This document shows, in pieces, positions 48,608-58,793 of a stretch of DNA of 64,000 nucleotides (the first letter of the stretch is position 1; each line of letters opens with the position of its first letter). The position numbers and the translations under genes were made by a program. The stretch spans positions 161,975,183 through 162,039,182 of the forward strand of contig NC_053394.1 in the NCBI RefSeq assembly GCF_905171765.1, read 5' to 3'. Source of the stretch: Bufo bufo (Eukaryota > Chordata > Amphibia > Anura > Bufonidae). The notes beneath the pieces were generated by a model. That model was not told the DNA's origin and ran no database searches. It worked only from the letters and a program-made list of their open reading frames with translations.

Positions 48608-50836
48608 CGTCAAACTCTAGAAAGTCTGGGCTGGTTGATCAACATAAAAAAATCTCAGCTAGATCCGACAACAAAGATCCAGTTTCTGGGGGTTATTCTG
48701 GATTCCCAGAAACAGATAACCTGCTTACCTCAGAGCAAGATACAGGACATCCAAAGGAAGATCTCCATCTTCAACTCAAAGAATCTCTGTTCCATCAGAG
48801 ACTCAATGAGTCTACTGGGGATCCTTACATCCTGCATACCATCCGTTCAGTGGTGTCAGATCCATTTTCAAACCCTACAGATGTGGATCCTCAGGGTTTG
48901 GGACAGAAGAGAATCTTCCTTAGACCAAAGGGTGATCATCCCTCAGAGGATAAAGACCTCCCTTCTTTGGTGGAAGGACAGGCTAAAGATCTCCAAGGGG
49001 GTGCAGTGGTCAAGAAACCCCTATGCCCAGATCACCACAGATGCAAGCCAGTACGGTTGGGGAGCAAAGGTCGGAGAAGTTTATTACCAGGGAGTCTGGC
49101 CCAGATCTGTCAGCCTCCAGTCATCAAACCTTCGAGAATTAAGGGCAGTCTGGAAGACTCTAAGACAAGCAAAAGTTCATCTTCAGGGCCATCATGTAAG
49201 AGTCCTGTCAGACAACACGACAGTGATAAGGTATTTAAACCATCAGGGAGGCACAGGTTCGTGCAGCCTGCTGGAATTGTCGGCAAAAATATTCGCCTGG
49301 GCCGAAGCGAACGTCCGGTCAGTATCTGCAGTCCACCTGAAGGGGTCCCTAGATGTGGAAGCAGACTACCTAAGCCGGGCAAGAATAGATCACTCGGAAT
49401 GGTCCTTAAACGAGGAGGTCTTCCTGATGATAGTGGACAGGTGGGGGGAGACCTACAATAGATCTCTTTGCCACTCGAGCAAACTCAAAATTACCAGTTT
49501 TTTGTTCCCTACATCCCAGAGACAGCCCGAGTTTCCTGGACGCTTTCTCTCTCAGATGGAACCGAGGTCTCCATTACGCTTTCCCTCCTCTTCCATTAAT
49601 ACCGAGGGTGGTACAGAAGATCATACAGGACGGTACTTCAGTCATTCTGGTGACACCCTACTGGCCAAAGAGGAGCTGGTTCCCAATCCTGTGGAACCTT
49701 GCCAGCGAAGGTCCTTGGATTCTACCAAAAAGACGAGACATCCTTCATCAGGGTCCGATCCTACACCCGGACCCGGACTTCCTCAACCTAGCAGCCTGGA
49801 TCCTGAGACCCAGATCCTAAAGCGTCAGGGTCTATCAGATGCGGTAATTTCAACTCTAAAGGCTTCCAAAAAGAAGGTGACCTTTGCAATTTACCTAAAG
49901 ATCTGGAAGCGTTTCTGCTCATGGTCAGGTTTGCCTTCACCGAATACCTCATCCCCAAACATCCAGATGATTCTGGATTTTCTACAAAGAGGTTTCGAGA
50001 TGGGATTAAGACCATCCACACTCAGGGTGCAAGTATCAGCCCTTAGTTGCTTTTACGACACCGAGCTGGCAAGCCATAGGTGGATAAAACGCTTCATGAA
50101 GGCAACAACAAGGCTACGTCCGACCCTAAAGTCTCATGTACCTTCCTGGGATCTAGAGATCGCCCTTAGGGGGCTATCGCATCCTCCATTTGAACCTCTG
50201 AGTGACTGCTCTTTGAAGCACAAATCCTACAAGACTGCATTCCTGGTTGCCATCACCTCAGCCAGGAGAATAAGTGAACTACAGGCCTTTTCAGTTAGAG
50301 AGCCTTACCTACAGGTCCTAGATGACAGGATAGTCCTAAAACTAGACCCGTGTTTTCTACCAAAGGTGGTCTCGAAATTTCATAAGGACCAGGAGATCAC
50401 CCTCCCTTCCTTGTTTAATAACCCATCTAATGATTGGGAATCTACCCTTCATTTACTTGATGTCAGACGGGCAGTACTGGATTATTTAGAGACCACTAAG
50501 GACTTTAGGAAGTCAGATTGCCTTTTTGTCCAGTTTGGAGGAAGAAACAAGGGTCAGAAAGTTTCCAAGTCCTCCATTGCTAGATGGATCAAAGCTACCA
50601 TCACCTCCTGTTATTCCCTACAGAATCTTTCTTGCCCTGGCGATATCAAAGCCCACTCTACCAGGGCAATGTCTTCTTCTCAGGCAGAAAGAGCGGGTGT
50701 CTCCCTAGAGGAGATCTGTAGGGCAGCCACTTGGTCCAGTATCCATACTTTTACCAAACATTATAGGTTGGATCTTTTTAAAAAGACTGACATGGCCTTC
50801 GGACAAGGGGTTCTTCAGTCTGTGTCCCACCCATAG
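48602..50836 (+). CDS. DIRS pol: RT end, RNase H and tyrosine recombinase
   Basis: From the RT thumb (LGWLINIKKSQLDPTTKIQF, numbered from 48,635) the frame is open to 50,836. RNase H follows, with Asp at about 135 (TTDASQYGWGAK), Glu in LRELRAVWKTL, Asp in RVLSDNTTVIRYL and a final Asp in SLDVEADYLSR. The tyrosine recombinase occupies about 400-730: Arg in TSARRISELQAF (about 541), H-x-x-R in KAHSTRAM (about 672), then Trp in AATWSSIHTF and the nucleophile Tyr in TKHYRLD (about 709). All catalytic residues of both enzymes are present; only the frameshift near 48,600 separates it from the rest of RT. Confidence 0.92.
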   Translation, partial: FFRQTLESLGWLINIKKSQLDPTTKIQFLGVILDSQKQITCLPQSKIQDIQRKISIFNSKNLCSIRDSMSLLGILTSCIPSVQWCQIHFQTLQMWILRVWDRRESSLDQRVIIPQRIKTSLLWWKDRLKISKGVQWSRNPYAQITTDASQYGWGAKVGEVYYQGVWPRSVSLQSSNLRELRAVWKTLRQAKVHLQGHHVRVLSDNTTVIRYLNHQGGTGSCSLLELSAKIFAWAEANVRSVSAVHLKGSLDVEADYLSRARIDHSEWSLNEEVFLMIVDRWGETYNRSLCHSSKLKITSFLFPTSQRQPEFPGRFLSQMEPRSPLRFPSSSINTEGGTEDHTGRYFSHSGDTLLAKEELVPNPVEPCQRRSLDSTKKTRHPSSGSDPTPGPGLPQPSSLDPETQILKRQGLSDAVISTLKASKKKVTFAIYLKIWKRFCSWSGLPSPNTSSPNIQMILDFLQRGFEMGLRPSTLRVQVSALSCFYDTELASHRWIKRFMKATTRLRPTLKSHVPSWDLEIALRGLSHPPFEPLSDCSLKHKSYKTAFLVAITSARRISELQAFSVREPYLQVLDDRIVLKLDPCFLPKVVSKFHKDQEITLPSLFNNPSNDWESTLHLLDVRRAVLDYLETTKDFRKSDCLFVQFGGRNKGQKVSKSSIARWIKATITSCYSLQNLSCPGDIKAHSTRAMSSSQAERAGVSLEEICRAATWSSIHTFTKHYRLDLFKKTDMAFGQGVLQSVSHP

Positions 50837-50858
50837 ATTCATATTTGATATACCTCCT

Positions 50859-51197
50859 TGTATGGCCGTCGTGGTGATGATATGGAAAGCCGGAATTAGT
50901 ACTTACCGGTAATTCATTTTCCATGAGATCACCACGACGGCCCGTATTTCCCTCCCTATTGTTACCCGGGGGTTGATATGATGAAATATCTTCTCCTGTT
51001 TATTTATTTTTTCACGTGTGTAGCCACCACCCTTTACTCTGATATTTTGGAAGCACTGGTGTTTGGTGGTGGGAGGGGAACATTTAAACCTTTCTCTGCT
51101 TCCTGCCCCTACAGAGGTCAGGGGTCAATCTCCTTGTATGGCCGTCGTGGTGATCTCATGGAAAATGAATTACCGGTAAGTACTAATTCCGGCTTTT
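50859..51197. repeat. DIRS internal complementary region and 3' inverted terminal repeat
   Basis: 50,885-50,942 (aaagccggaattagtactta and on to tcaccacgacggccc) and 51,138-51,197 are inverted copies. A shorter hairpin around ggccgtcgtggtgat lies at 50,866-50,942. Confidence 0.8.
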
Positions 51198-52008
51198 ATC
51201 GCCGCAGTGCGTGTAAAGTGAATGTGCAGTGATCAAAAAACAAAATTTTTTTTGTCACTGCGGTGGGGCGGGCGTGGGTGAACGCACGTGTGGGCGACCG
51301 ATCAGGCCTGATCGGGCAAACACTGCGTTTTGGGTGGAGGGCGAACTAAAGTGACACTAATACTATTATAGATCTGACCGTGATCAGTTTTGATCACTTA
51401 CAGATACTATAAAAGTACAAATGCTGATTAGCGATACGCTAATCAGCGAATAAAAGTGACTGCGGTGCGGTGGGCTGGGCGCTAACTGACGCTAACTATC
51501 TAACCAAGGGGCCTAAACTATCCCTAAAACCTAACAGCCAATACTAGTGAAAAAAAAAAGTGACAGTTTACACTGATCACTTTTTGTCTTTCACTAAGTG
51601 ATTGACAGGGGGCGATCAAGGGGTTAATTCGGGTGATGGAGGGTGATCTGGGGCTAGGGTGTAGTGTTGGTGGGTACTCACAGTGAAGTCTGCTCCTCTG
51701 CTGGATCCAACCGACGAAAAGGACCAGCAGAGAAGCAGAGAAGCCATATAACAGATCATATTTACTAATATGATCTGTTATCTGGCTTCTGATTTTATTT
51801 TTTGAAAATCGCCAGCCTGCCAGCCAATGATCGTTGCTGGCAGGCTGGTGACGAAATACTTATTTAACTTTTGCCGGCCCGCGATGCGCATGCGCGGGCC
51901 GGCAATGCACGAAATCTCGCGTCTCGCGAGAGGACGCACCGGCGCGTCCACCCAGAACAACAGGACCGCCGCAAAGACGCAATCCTGCGTACGGCGGTCC
52001 TGAGGAGG
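51198..52008. other. piggyBac 5' flank and right terminus
   Basis: Non-coding. Palindromes are aacagatcatatttactaat (51,749 on, facing atatgatctgtta), cagcctgccagccaatgatc with its mirror near 51,838, and gcatgcgcgggccggc. It ends ...ctgaggagg at the TTAA. Confidence 0.65.
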
Positions 52009-52413
52009 TTAAACTCATGCAACTGCTCAGGTGTCATTGAGTCCATCAAATTGATTATGCTTACCCCATAATGGTAGTTAGGGCTGCATTGGATCGCCGA
52101 CTCTGCCCCCTCCCAGCGGCGAATCAAGGCAGCACTAAGCTCCTTCTGATGTTCGTCCAAACCTTCTACAGTGTTGGAAACAACCTCTACACGGTCCACA
52201 TAATCATTTTGCTTTGGCACACCGGATCTCTGCATGCTCAGCAGGGCTCTTAAATTTGGATCTCAACCTAAGAGCCTCTGTTGAGCAGAGGGATCCGGTA
52301 GGGGACCCGGATTCTCCTGAGCAGATGCATGAGGGACAGGAGGGCTGGCGTTGGCGATCCATTCATTTTCCGCATCAGGAGGTTGTTCAGTCTCCAGAGT
52401 GCTGCTCTTAGTT
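52009..52413 (-). pseudogene. 5' half of the terminal coding exon split by piggyBac
   Basis: On the minus strand a long T-run and CATACAG acceptor ends at 52,414, and the frame opens at 52,413 (TKSSTLETEQPPDAENEW). One in-frame TGA at 52,263-52,265 may be a CGA-to-TGA CpG decay. The frame then continues DPNLRALLSMQRSGVPKQND and on to LMDSMTPEQLHEF, where the piggyBac TTAA cuts it. The rest is at 33,386-33,734. The acceptor, the single lesion and the downstream polyadenylation signal argue for a genuine last exon, either of an older transposon or of a host gene. The upstream exons are not seen; the right inverted arm begins 190 bp away. Confidence 0.5.
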
Positions 52414-52607
52414 CTGTATGAAAAAAAATACTAATAATTGACCTTTAAAAACACCATCCATGTCCGATGCTACGTCTACATTACACCATATGTTGGCTGT
52501 GCAAAACAGGGGAGCCAAACGCTCTGCTGTTTCAGACAGTCCCTTAAATTACATTTCTTTTTTACATTTCTTAAATAGAAGGTAGATTCTTTTTTTTTTT
52601 TTTTTTT
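52414..52607. other. Intron stub and T-run
   Basis: Sequence upstream of the acceptor, ending in a T-run at 52,585-52,607 that marks the break in the inverted arms. No gene is seen. Confidence 0.4.
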
Positions 52608-53489
52608 TATCAGTTCTTAATATAGGTGCGGGGAACAGCACCTATAAGACAATGGGGGCCTATCCAAGCGATGTGCCCCTATTGTCTGAGATGAGAAAAC
52701 CCATTTTAAGGCCTCTTTCACACGACTGTATTCCCTACAAGAGGGCCATATGTCCCGTCGTGGCATTGATCGTGCCAACAGGAGTACACACAATCATAGA
52801 TGACAATGATGCAAGTCGAGCTTCCGGTGGGACTATTGTTTAGCACTAATAGATGCTATGAGTGCGGGACAATCGCCCATTGTGAGGCACAACATGGACA
52901 ATATCATGATGCCATGTACTCCTGTACGCACCATCAATATGGCCCGTTAACTAACACTAGACATGTTTTAGTGCATATAGTCGTGTACAAGACTCCAAAA
53001 GGTGTGGTCCGTCATCAGAGCTGAAACCGGACATAATTAAAATTTCAAGAAGACGGCCCCCGAGAGATTAGCAACGGAGCATTTACATGATTCAAAGCAA
53101 ATGACAACCCTGGGGATCTGAATACATGAAGTGGGGGGACAGACTGTAATCCTACTCAATCAAGAAAGAATCAGCTGAACGGAGGCAAAAATGGAAACGA
53201 ACGTGACAAAATGATCCGCATTACGGATCCTCGGAATGGCTTTCGTACGTTTCCATTTAGTCATTTTATATGCAGTGTTTAGTAGATACGGTCACAGTGT
53301 AAGCAGTGTGTAGGAGATACGGTCACAGCAGGGGCGTACATAAAAATCACTGGCCCCCATAGCAGGAATCTAAATTGGGCCCCCATTCCCCTTTTATAGC
53401 CCCTCCTTTTGTTCCATGAACTATTCTTGCTGCTGCGTTTTATAATTTATGCCATCAGGGCCGGATTGAGATTACAAAACAGCCCTGGC

Positions 53490-53880
53490 ACACAAAAGAG
53501 GTATAATAGATGCAGTGTGTACAGGTATATAGTATATTCCCTAGTGTTCTGATATGTGAGGTACAGGGTATAATATATGCAGTGTGTACAGATATATAGT
53601 ATATACAGCAGTGTACTGATATGTGAGGTACAGGGTATAATATATGCAGTGTATACAGTAGTATAATATGTGAGGTACAAAGTATAATAGATGCAGTGTG
53701 TACAGGTATATAGTAAATACAGCAGTGTATTGACACCTCGTACCTCACATATCAGTACACTGCTGTATATACTATATATCTGTACACACTGCATCTATTA
53801 TACCTTGTACCTCACATATCAGTGCACTGCGGTATATACTATATATCTGTACATATTGCATGTATAATACTGTGTAATAT
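53490..53880. repeat. AT-rich repeat, about 65-bp unit, partly inverted
   Basis: 'gcagtgtgtacagatatata' with 'gatatgtgaggtacag' repeats three times in one direction, then appears inverted from about 53,735. A (TA)n(CA)n stretch follows at 53,893-53,925. It is part of the hAT-like element. Confidence 0.75.
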
Positions 53881-54220
53881 ATGCTGTGTGTTTATATATA
53901 TATATATATATACACACACACATACAGAGCAGTGTATTGATGTGAGACATACAAGGTATAATACTGTAGATGCAGAGTTTACAGAAATATGTGGTCAGTT
54001 ATACATTATGGTCACTGTGTGTGTGAGGTACATGAGGTAGTGGTCACTGTAATTGTCTGAAGTATTATACATGAGTGAGCAATGAGTAAAAACAGGGCAT
54101 GGAGGGGGGGGGGGGTAAATGATGAAAAGTGGAGGACCTCCTCTTACCTCTTCATTCCAGTCTGTATGGATCAATGCAGAGCTGCTTGTGAACTTTTAAT
54201 ACTTGCTGTTAGGGGTTGAA

Positions 54221-54690
54221 TGACCAGCGTATTGTCAAGTCGTTTTACCTCCCACTCTCCCCTCCTTCCCCAAATAAAGACACAACTCCACTGGTGGATT
54301 TTATTGGCCACAGCAGCCATTTATTTATTAATAATAATAATTTAAGCATAAATAACATATAACATAACCAATCCAAGGCCTTCCCACCTGAAGGCCCCCC
54401 GCCCAAGAAAAAACTTCCAGACCACAGAGAAACATGCCCAGCACGGAGAGGGTCCTTGGAGCCCCGTAAAACCTGACGGATAACAGCCCCGTGCCCTCAA
54501 TTAAATTACCTCCAGCCGATAAACGCCAGCTCGGAGGCAGAACCGGTAACCATGGGCAACAACCGTGGGGCAGATACCCGCCATATCACACCCAAACATC
54601 CAATACCTGGGGAGTCCAGAGCCCCTTTGGCTCCCTCCCCACCATGCCAGAGCCACCATAACCACCAACTCCAAGGACCCACCCCCGCCA
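54221..54690 (-). repeat. Ngaro split repeat B2
   Basis: 470 bp identical by eye to 55,011-55,480, from tgaccagcgtattgtcaagt to acccccgcca. Confidence 0.92.
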
Positions 54691-54802
54691 TGGCCGCTAT
54701 GACAATGCCGTCCCTGCTGGACCAAAATCCACCCATAAACCACATCAACCATGACCGCCACTGGCTTCCCTACCCAACCAGCAGCCAAAGGGTGGGTGGG
54801 AG

Positions 54803-55010
54803 GGGGCTGCTGAAAGACTGTTGTCCCGCACAAGATGACCCTGATCCCGCCTCCCGCTACCCCTTTTAAACCCTACACTCCTCCCCTAACGCCCCTCCAC
54901 CTCTCATCCTTGCAATACCCCTTAACCCTAAGCCTCCCAACTCACTCCCTCCAAACGCCTGTCATGCCAGGCCTACCCCCAGTCTTGCAGCCTTAAGTCC
55001 GGCCTGTACT
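54803..55010 (-). repeat. Ngaro split repeat A2
   Basis: 208 bp identical by eye to 60,500-60,707, from ggggctgctgaaagactgtt to ggcctgtact. It directly abuts B1. Confidence 0.92.
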
Positions 55011-55480
55011 TGACCAGCGTATTGTCAAGTCGTTTTACCTCCCACTCTCCCCTCCTTCCCCAAATAAAGACACAACTCCACTGGTGGATTTTATTGGCCA
55101 CAGCAGCCATTTATTTATTAATAATAATAATTTAAGCATAAATAACATATAACATAACCAATCCAAGGCCTTCCCACCTGAAGGCCCCCCGCCCAAGAAA
55201 AAACTTCCAGACCACAGAGAAACATGCCCAGCACGGAGAGGGTCCTTGGAGCCCCGTAAAACCTGACGGATAACAGCCCCGTGCCCTCAATTAAATTACC
55301 TCCAGCCGATAAACGCCAGCTCGGAGGCAGAACCGGTAACCATGGGCAACAACCGTGGGGCAGATACCCGCCATATCACACCCAAACATCCAATACCTGG
55401 GGAGTCCAGAGCCCCTTTGGCTCCCTCCCCACCATGCCAGAGCCACCATAACCACCAACTCCAAGGACCCACCCCCGCCA
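55011..55480 (-). repeat. Ngaro split repeat B1
   Basis: 470-bp partner of B2, adjacent to the SGNH ORF on its 3' side. Confidence 0.92.
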
Positions 55481-55500
55481 CGACCCAAGGGGGTGACGCC

Positions 55501-56181
55501 TCACCTCCTTGCGTCCCGCCACACCCGCAGCGCAACCTCGATTCCATCCTGTATTCCTGAACACCACAGGTCGATACCCACCGCGTTTAGATGAACCCCA
55601 TCTGTCCTCCAAAAAGCCCCCTCTCCCGCCTCCAGCTCCCTATGCCGGACTGCAACACCACCATTCCTCACCACAAACCGGCCCACTGCCCTATTAACCT
55701 TTATCCGGGCTTTGTTCAACCTCTCTACCGACCTAGCGTCTCTCCACTGCTTACGCGGCACCATATCCGACCAGACCGTAACCATACCAGGACACTGCGC
55801 CCACAAACGCAGCAAATCAAACTTTATATCCCTCGTAAGCTCACGAAAAGGGCGCCCCCCCAAATCGTTACCCCCTACGTGTAACACCAAAACCCCCGGA
55901 TACGAGTCTAGCCTGGTAAAATTATAAAATTCTGGAAGAACCCGGCTCCACAACATACCTCTAATCCCCAACCAACGAACCACCGCCACCTCCCTAGAAA
56001 AGCCCAACTGCCTTCCATCCGGCCTGACTGCTGCTCGCAACGCTCCCCAAAACACGTACGAGTGCCCCATAATCCACACCAGGCACGCCACTCCACCTGA
56101 AAGAAGCACAAAATAAAATACGTCAACCGGGCAGCAAAGAACAGCTCTCCACCCGTTCCCTCCGCCCAACAACACTAACAT
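55501..56181 (-). CDS. Ngaro SGNH/GDSL-type hydrolase ORF
   Basis: The 226 codons start at an ATG (56,181). After a hydrophobic segment (about residues 15-38, possible signal anchor) come the SGNH blocks. Block I is WIMGHSYVFWGA with the nucleophile Ser, block III is LVLHVGGNDLGG with Gly and Asn, and block V is TDGVHLNAVG with the catalytic Asp and His. All four signature residues are present, so an esterase or lipase-like activity is possible; the substrate is unknown. SGNH ORFs are recorded in some vertebrate Ngaro elements. It is the last ORF of the element and ends 20 bp before B1. No internal stop. Confidence 0.88.
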   Translation of the reverse strand: MLVLLGGGNGWRAVLCCPVDVFYFVLLSGGVACLVWIMGHSYVFWGALRAAVRPDGRQLGFSREVAVVRWLGIRGMLWSRVLPEFYNFTRLDSYPGVLVLHVGGNDLGGRPFRELTRDIKFDLLRLWAQCPGMVTVWSDMVPRKQWRDARSVERLNKARIKVNRAVGRFVVRNGGVAVRHRELEAGEGAFWRTDGVHLNAVGIDLWCSGIQDGIEVALRVWRDARR

Positions 56182-56193
56182 TCTCCCCCCCGG

Positions 56194-57159
56194 TTATAAC
56201 AACGCCGGCCTAACATAGGACCGGAAGCGCAGCGACTCCCATCGCCCAATGCGGCGAATAGCCTCGTCACTCAATCCTCTCCTAGCCGCCTCGGTGGCAG
56301 CACCGATCCGGAATGAATGCCCCCCAAACAACGCTGGGTCCCTGCCCAGCCCTTTTAAACATGCTCGAAATACCGCTATAAACTGGAATCTAGAAAGGAA
56401 GGACCCGTCATCGTGCACCAACAACGGTCCGCTCCCCCCAACCTCCTGCCCCCAAAAATTCCTAAGACACTGAACTGGGCACGCATCCGACCCTGCCACC
56501 TGATATAAAACCACCCGACAACCCCGGCCCAACTGATCAGTTTTCGACCGCCGAATAACAAACTCCACCCTGTCCTGAAATAAAAACACGTCTTCACCCT
56601 GCAGTCCCCCTGCTCTGCACTTACTCAGGCTAACCAATTCTCCAATGCGCAACGCACCAAAGAAAGCCAACGAAAAGGCCAACTTAAACAGCCTAACTTC
56701 ACTCACTGATACACAGACCTTTTGCACCTGCTCCAATATCTCCCCTAACAACTCGAAGGAAACCGGCCTGCGCCAATCCCCACCCGGTGCCCGCCTCCTC
56801 CAACCCTTCAAAGCCTGCAATACCCAGAATGATTTAGTCACATCCACTATATCCCGACCCTTACAACCAAAAGCCACCCCTGCCATAAACTTACTCATTC
56901 TGGACACTGACCATCCCTCCTCTCTGCAGTGCCCCACAAAAAGCAACATCATAGCCCCTTCCTCCAACCCACACCCCTGAAAACGCTCCCTCCATTCCTC
57001 CCATAATCTCCAAGCCCTGTCGTATGCCGCCCAACTCCCCCCCGACAGGGATCCCCTCACCAAATCGCCAGCCGACCAAATGGCAGCTTCCACAGTTCCT
57101 GCGGGAAACTCGTTCCTTGTACGTCCGCTTCTGGTGCCAGCACCCGGAAACGCTCCCAC
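56194..57159 (-). CDS. Ngaro tyrosine recombinase
   Basis: The 321-codon frame is intact and overlaps the end of the RT/RNase H frame by about 100 nt. The N-terminal half is a SAM-like core-binding domain (SGGSWAAYDRAWRLWEEW). The catalytic domain has Arg in FFGALRIGELVSL, Lys in RRSKTDQLGRG, H-x-x-R in GGHSFRIGAATEAARRG, Trp in IRRIGRWES and the nucleophile Tyr in FRSYVRPALL. It would integrate a circular cDNA without target duplication. The first residue given is the frame limit, not a proven start. Confidence 0.92.
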   Translation of the reverse strand: MGAFPGAGTRSGRTRNEFPAGTVEAAIWSAGDLVRGSLSGGSWAAYDRAWRLWEEWRERFQGCGLEEGAMMLLFVGHCREEGWSVSRMSKFMAGVAFGCKGRDIVDVTKSFWVLQALKGWRRRAPGGDWRRPVSFELLGEILEQVQKVCVSVSEVRLFKLAFSLAFFGALRIGELVSLSKCRAGGLQGEDVFLFQDRVEFVIRRSKTDQLGRGCRVVLYQVAGSDACPVQCLRNFWGQEVGGSGPLLVHDDGSFLSRFQFIAVFRACLKGLGRDPALFGGHSFRIGAATEAARRGLSDEAIRRIGRWESLRFRSYVRPALL

Positions 57160-58793
57160 TGAAAACGAGACAAAGCATCCGCAATTGAGTTACTCACCCC
57201 TGGTACATGGGACGCTACAATCCAAGCATTCAACGACAAGCAACTCAAAACCAAATGTTGAAGCAAACAGACAACCGGCGGTGACGAGGCCGAAACACGG
57301 TTAATGGCCTCCACAACCCCCAAATTATCGCAGTGGAATCGCACCTTCCTGTTCCTGAAATGTTCCCCCCAAACGGACACCGCTACCACAATGGGAAAGA
57401 GTTCCAGCAACACCAGATTTTTTACCCAGCCCTCCTCTTGCCATTGCACAGGCCACTCCCCTACACACCAACGACCTTGTAAGTACGCCCCAAACCCGCA
57501 CCCCCCAGCCGCATCCGTAAAAAGGTCAAGATCCGCTGCCAACACCCCCTCCGCCATCCACAAAGACCGCCCGTTATACCGTTTTAAAAAGGAAGCCCAC
57601 ACCCACAAGTCCCCCCGGAGTTCACGGGTAAGCCGTACAAAATGATGAGGGGCCTGAACTCCAGCTGTCGCCTGTGCCAACCTTCTACAAAAAATCCGCC
57701 CCATGGGCATAATCCGACAGGCAAAGTTGAGTTTTCCCAGCAAGGACTGCAATTCCCGCAGACGCAGCTTCCTCCGCCCACAGGCCGCCGCGAGCACCCC
57801 TCGCAGATCCTCAACCTTGTCGTCCGGCAACCGACATTCCATAGCCACCGTATCAATGACTATCCCCAGAAAACTCAGAGCAGTCGCAGGACCCTCCGTC
57901 TTTTCTGACGCCAAAGGAACCCCAAACAGTCGCGCCATAACTTCGAACGAATGCAGCATCACAGAGCACCCCTTCGACTCCGGCGGCCCAATAAACAAAA
58001 AATCGTCCAAATAATGGATAATAGAACCCTAACCCGACCAATCCCTCGCCACCCATTCCAAAAATGTACTAAACTTCTCAAAATAGGAACATGAAACCGA
58101 ACAACCCATGGGCAAACAGCGATCCACGAAAAAACCCCCGTCCCAAAAACAACCCAACAAGTGCTGACAATCCGGATGAACCGGTAGAAGACGGAACGCC
58201 GCCTCAATATCTACTTTCGCCAGCAAAGCCCCTTGCCCATAAAACCGAACCCAACGAACCGCCTCATCAAACGACGTATACACCACCGAACACAACTCTG
58301 GCGCGATACCGTCATTAACCGAACCTCCCTTCGGAAATGAAAGGTGATGTATCAAACGAAACTTATTAGGTACCCTCTTTGGTACAACCCCCAACGGCGA
58401 TACCCGCAAATCCGGCATCGGCAGATCCTTGAAGGGGCCTGCCATGCGACCCAATGCCACCTCTTTGTTTAATTTTTCCGTCACCACCCCTGGAAGCTCC
58501 CTCGCCGACCTCAAGTTCTTAGACTCTTGCAAAATTTCCCCCTCCACGAACGGGATACGAAAACCCTCTTCAAAACCTGACAACAAAAAACCCGCCGCTG
58601 CCACATTCGGATACCTATTTAGGAAGGGCGCCATCTCGGTTACTCGGATGGGCGTCTGCCCCTTTTCCAGCCGAATCGCTCCAACCCCTCCCTTTTCGAC
58701 CCCTGAAGCACCGCTGTGCTCCATGACTCCCTCCACATGAGGAACATTCGTGCTTGAACTTGCACTTGTCCCCATACTTACATCCCCCTTCAT
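57057..58793 (-). CDS. Ngaro reverse transcriptase and RNase H, one in-frame stop
   Basis: One frame from 58,793 to 57,057, broken only by a TAG at 58,029-58,031. RT motifs are PFKDLPMPDLRVSPLGVVPK, FRLIHHLSFPKGGSVNDGIA, AKVDIEAAFRLLPVHP and the catalytic HYLDDFLFIGPPE, which lies just after the TAG. RNase H has Asp in DLFTDAAGGCGFGAYL, Glu in NLVLLELFPIVVAV, Asp in RFHCDNLGVVEAIN and Asp in SNSIADALSRF. The single stop directly ahead of the YLDD box is the main defect. A sequencing error or readthrough cannot be excluded. Confidence 0.9.

Larger units (their letters stand above)
38800..51197 (+). mobile_element. DIRS retrotransposon, 5' truncated, interrupted by a Penelope element
   Basis: It encodes gag, RT, RNase H and a tyrosine recombinase on the plus strand, with no integrase. 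The 3' end has the DIRS layout: 50,885-50,942 (cttaccggtaattcattttc, ccatgagatcaccacgac) is repeated inverted at 51,138-51,197. No matching inverted repeat exists at the left, and gag lacks its N-terminus, so the 5' end is gone. The coding part is split at 40,195/48,114. Confidence 0.85.
33739..52008 (-). mobile_element. piggyBac transposon, 18.3 kb because of nested insertions
   Basis: TTAA at 33,735-33,738 and 52,009-52,012 flanks inverted ends ccacctcag... and ...ctgaggagg. The transposase gene (36,876-38,720) reads toward the left end. A DIRS element (about 38,800-51,197) sits in its 5' part, and the piggyBac 5' flank resumes at 51,198. Removing the DIRS leaves about 5.9 kb, larger than most piggyBacs because of the 1.7-kb palindromic array at 34,200-35,900. 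Confidence 0.88.

Noticed and set aside
48608..49461. Continuation of the DIRS RT open frame for 280 codons
   Set aside because: The true RT/RNase H protein runs in the next frame here; this one has no DIRS motifs after the YLDD region.
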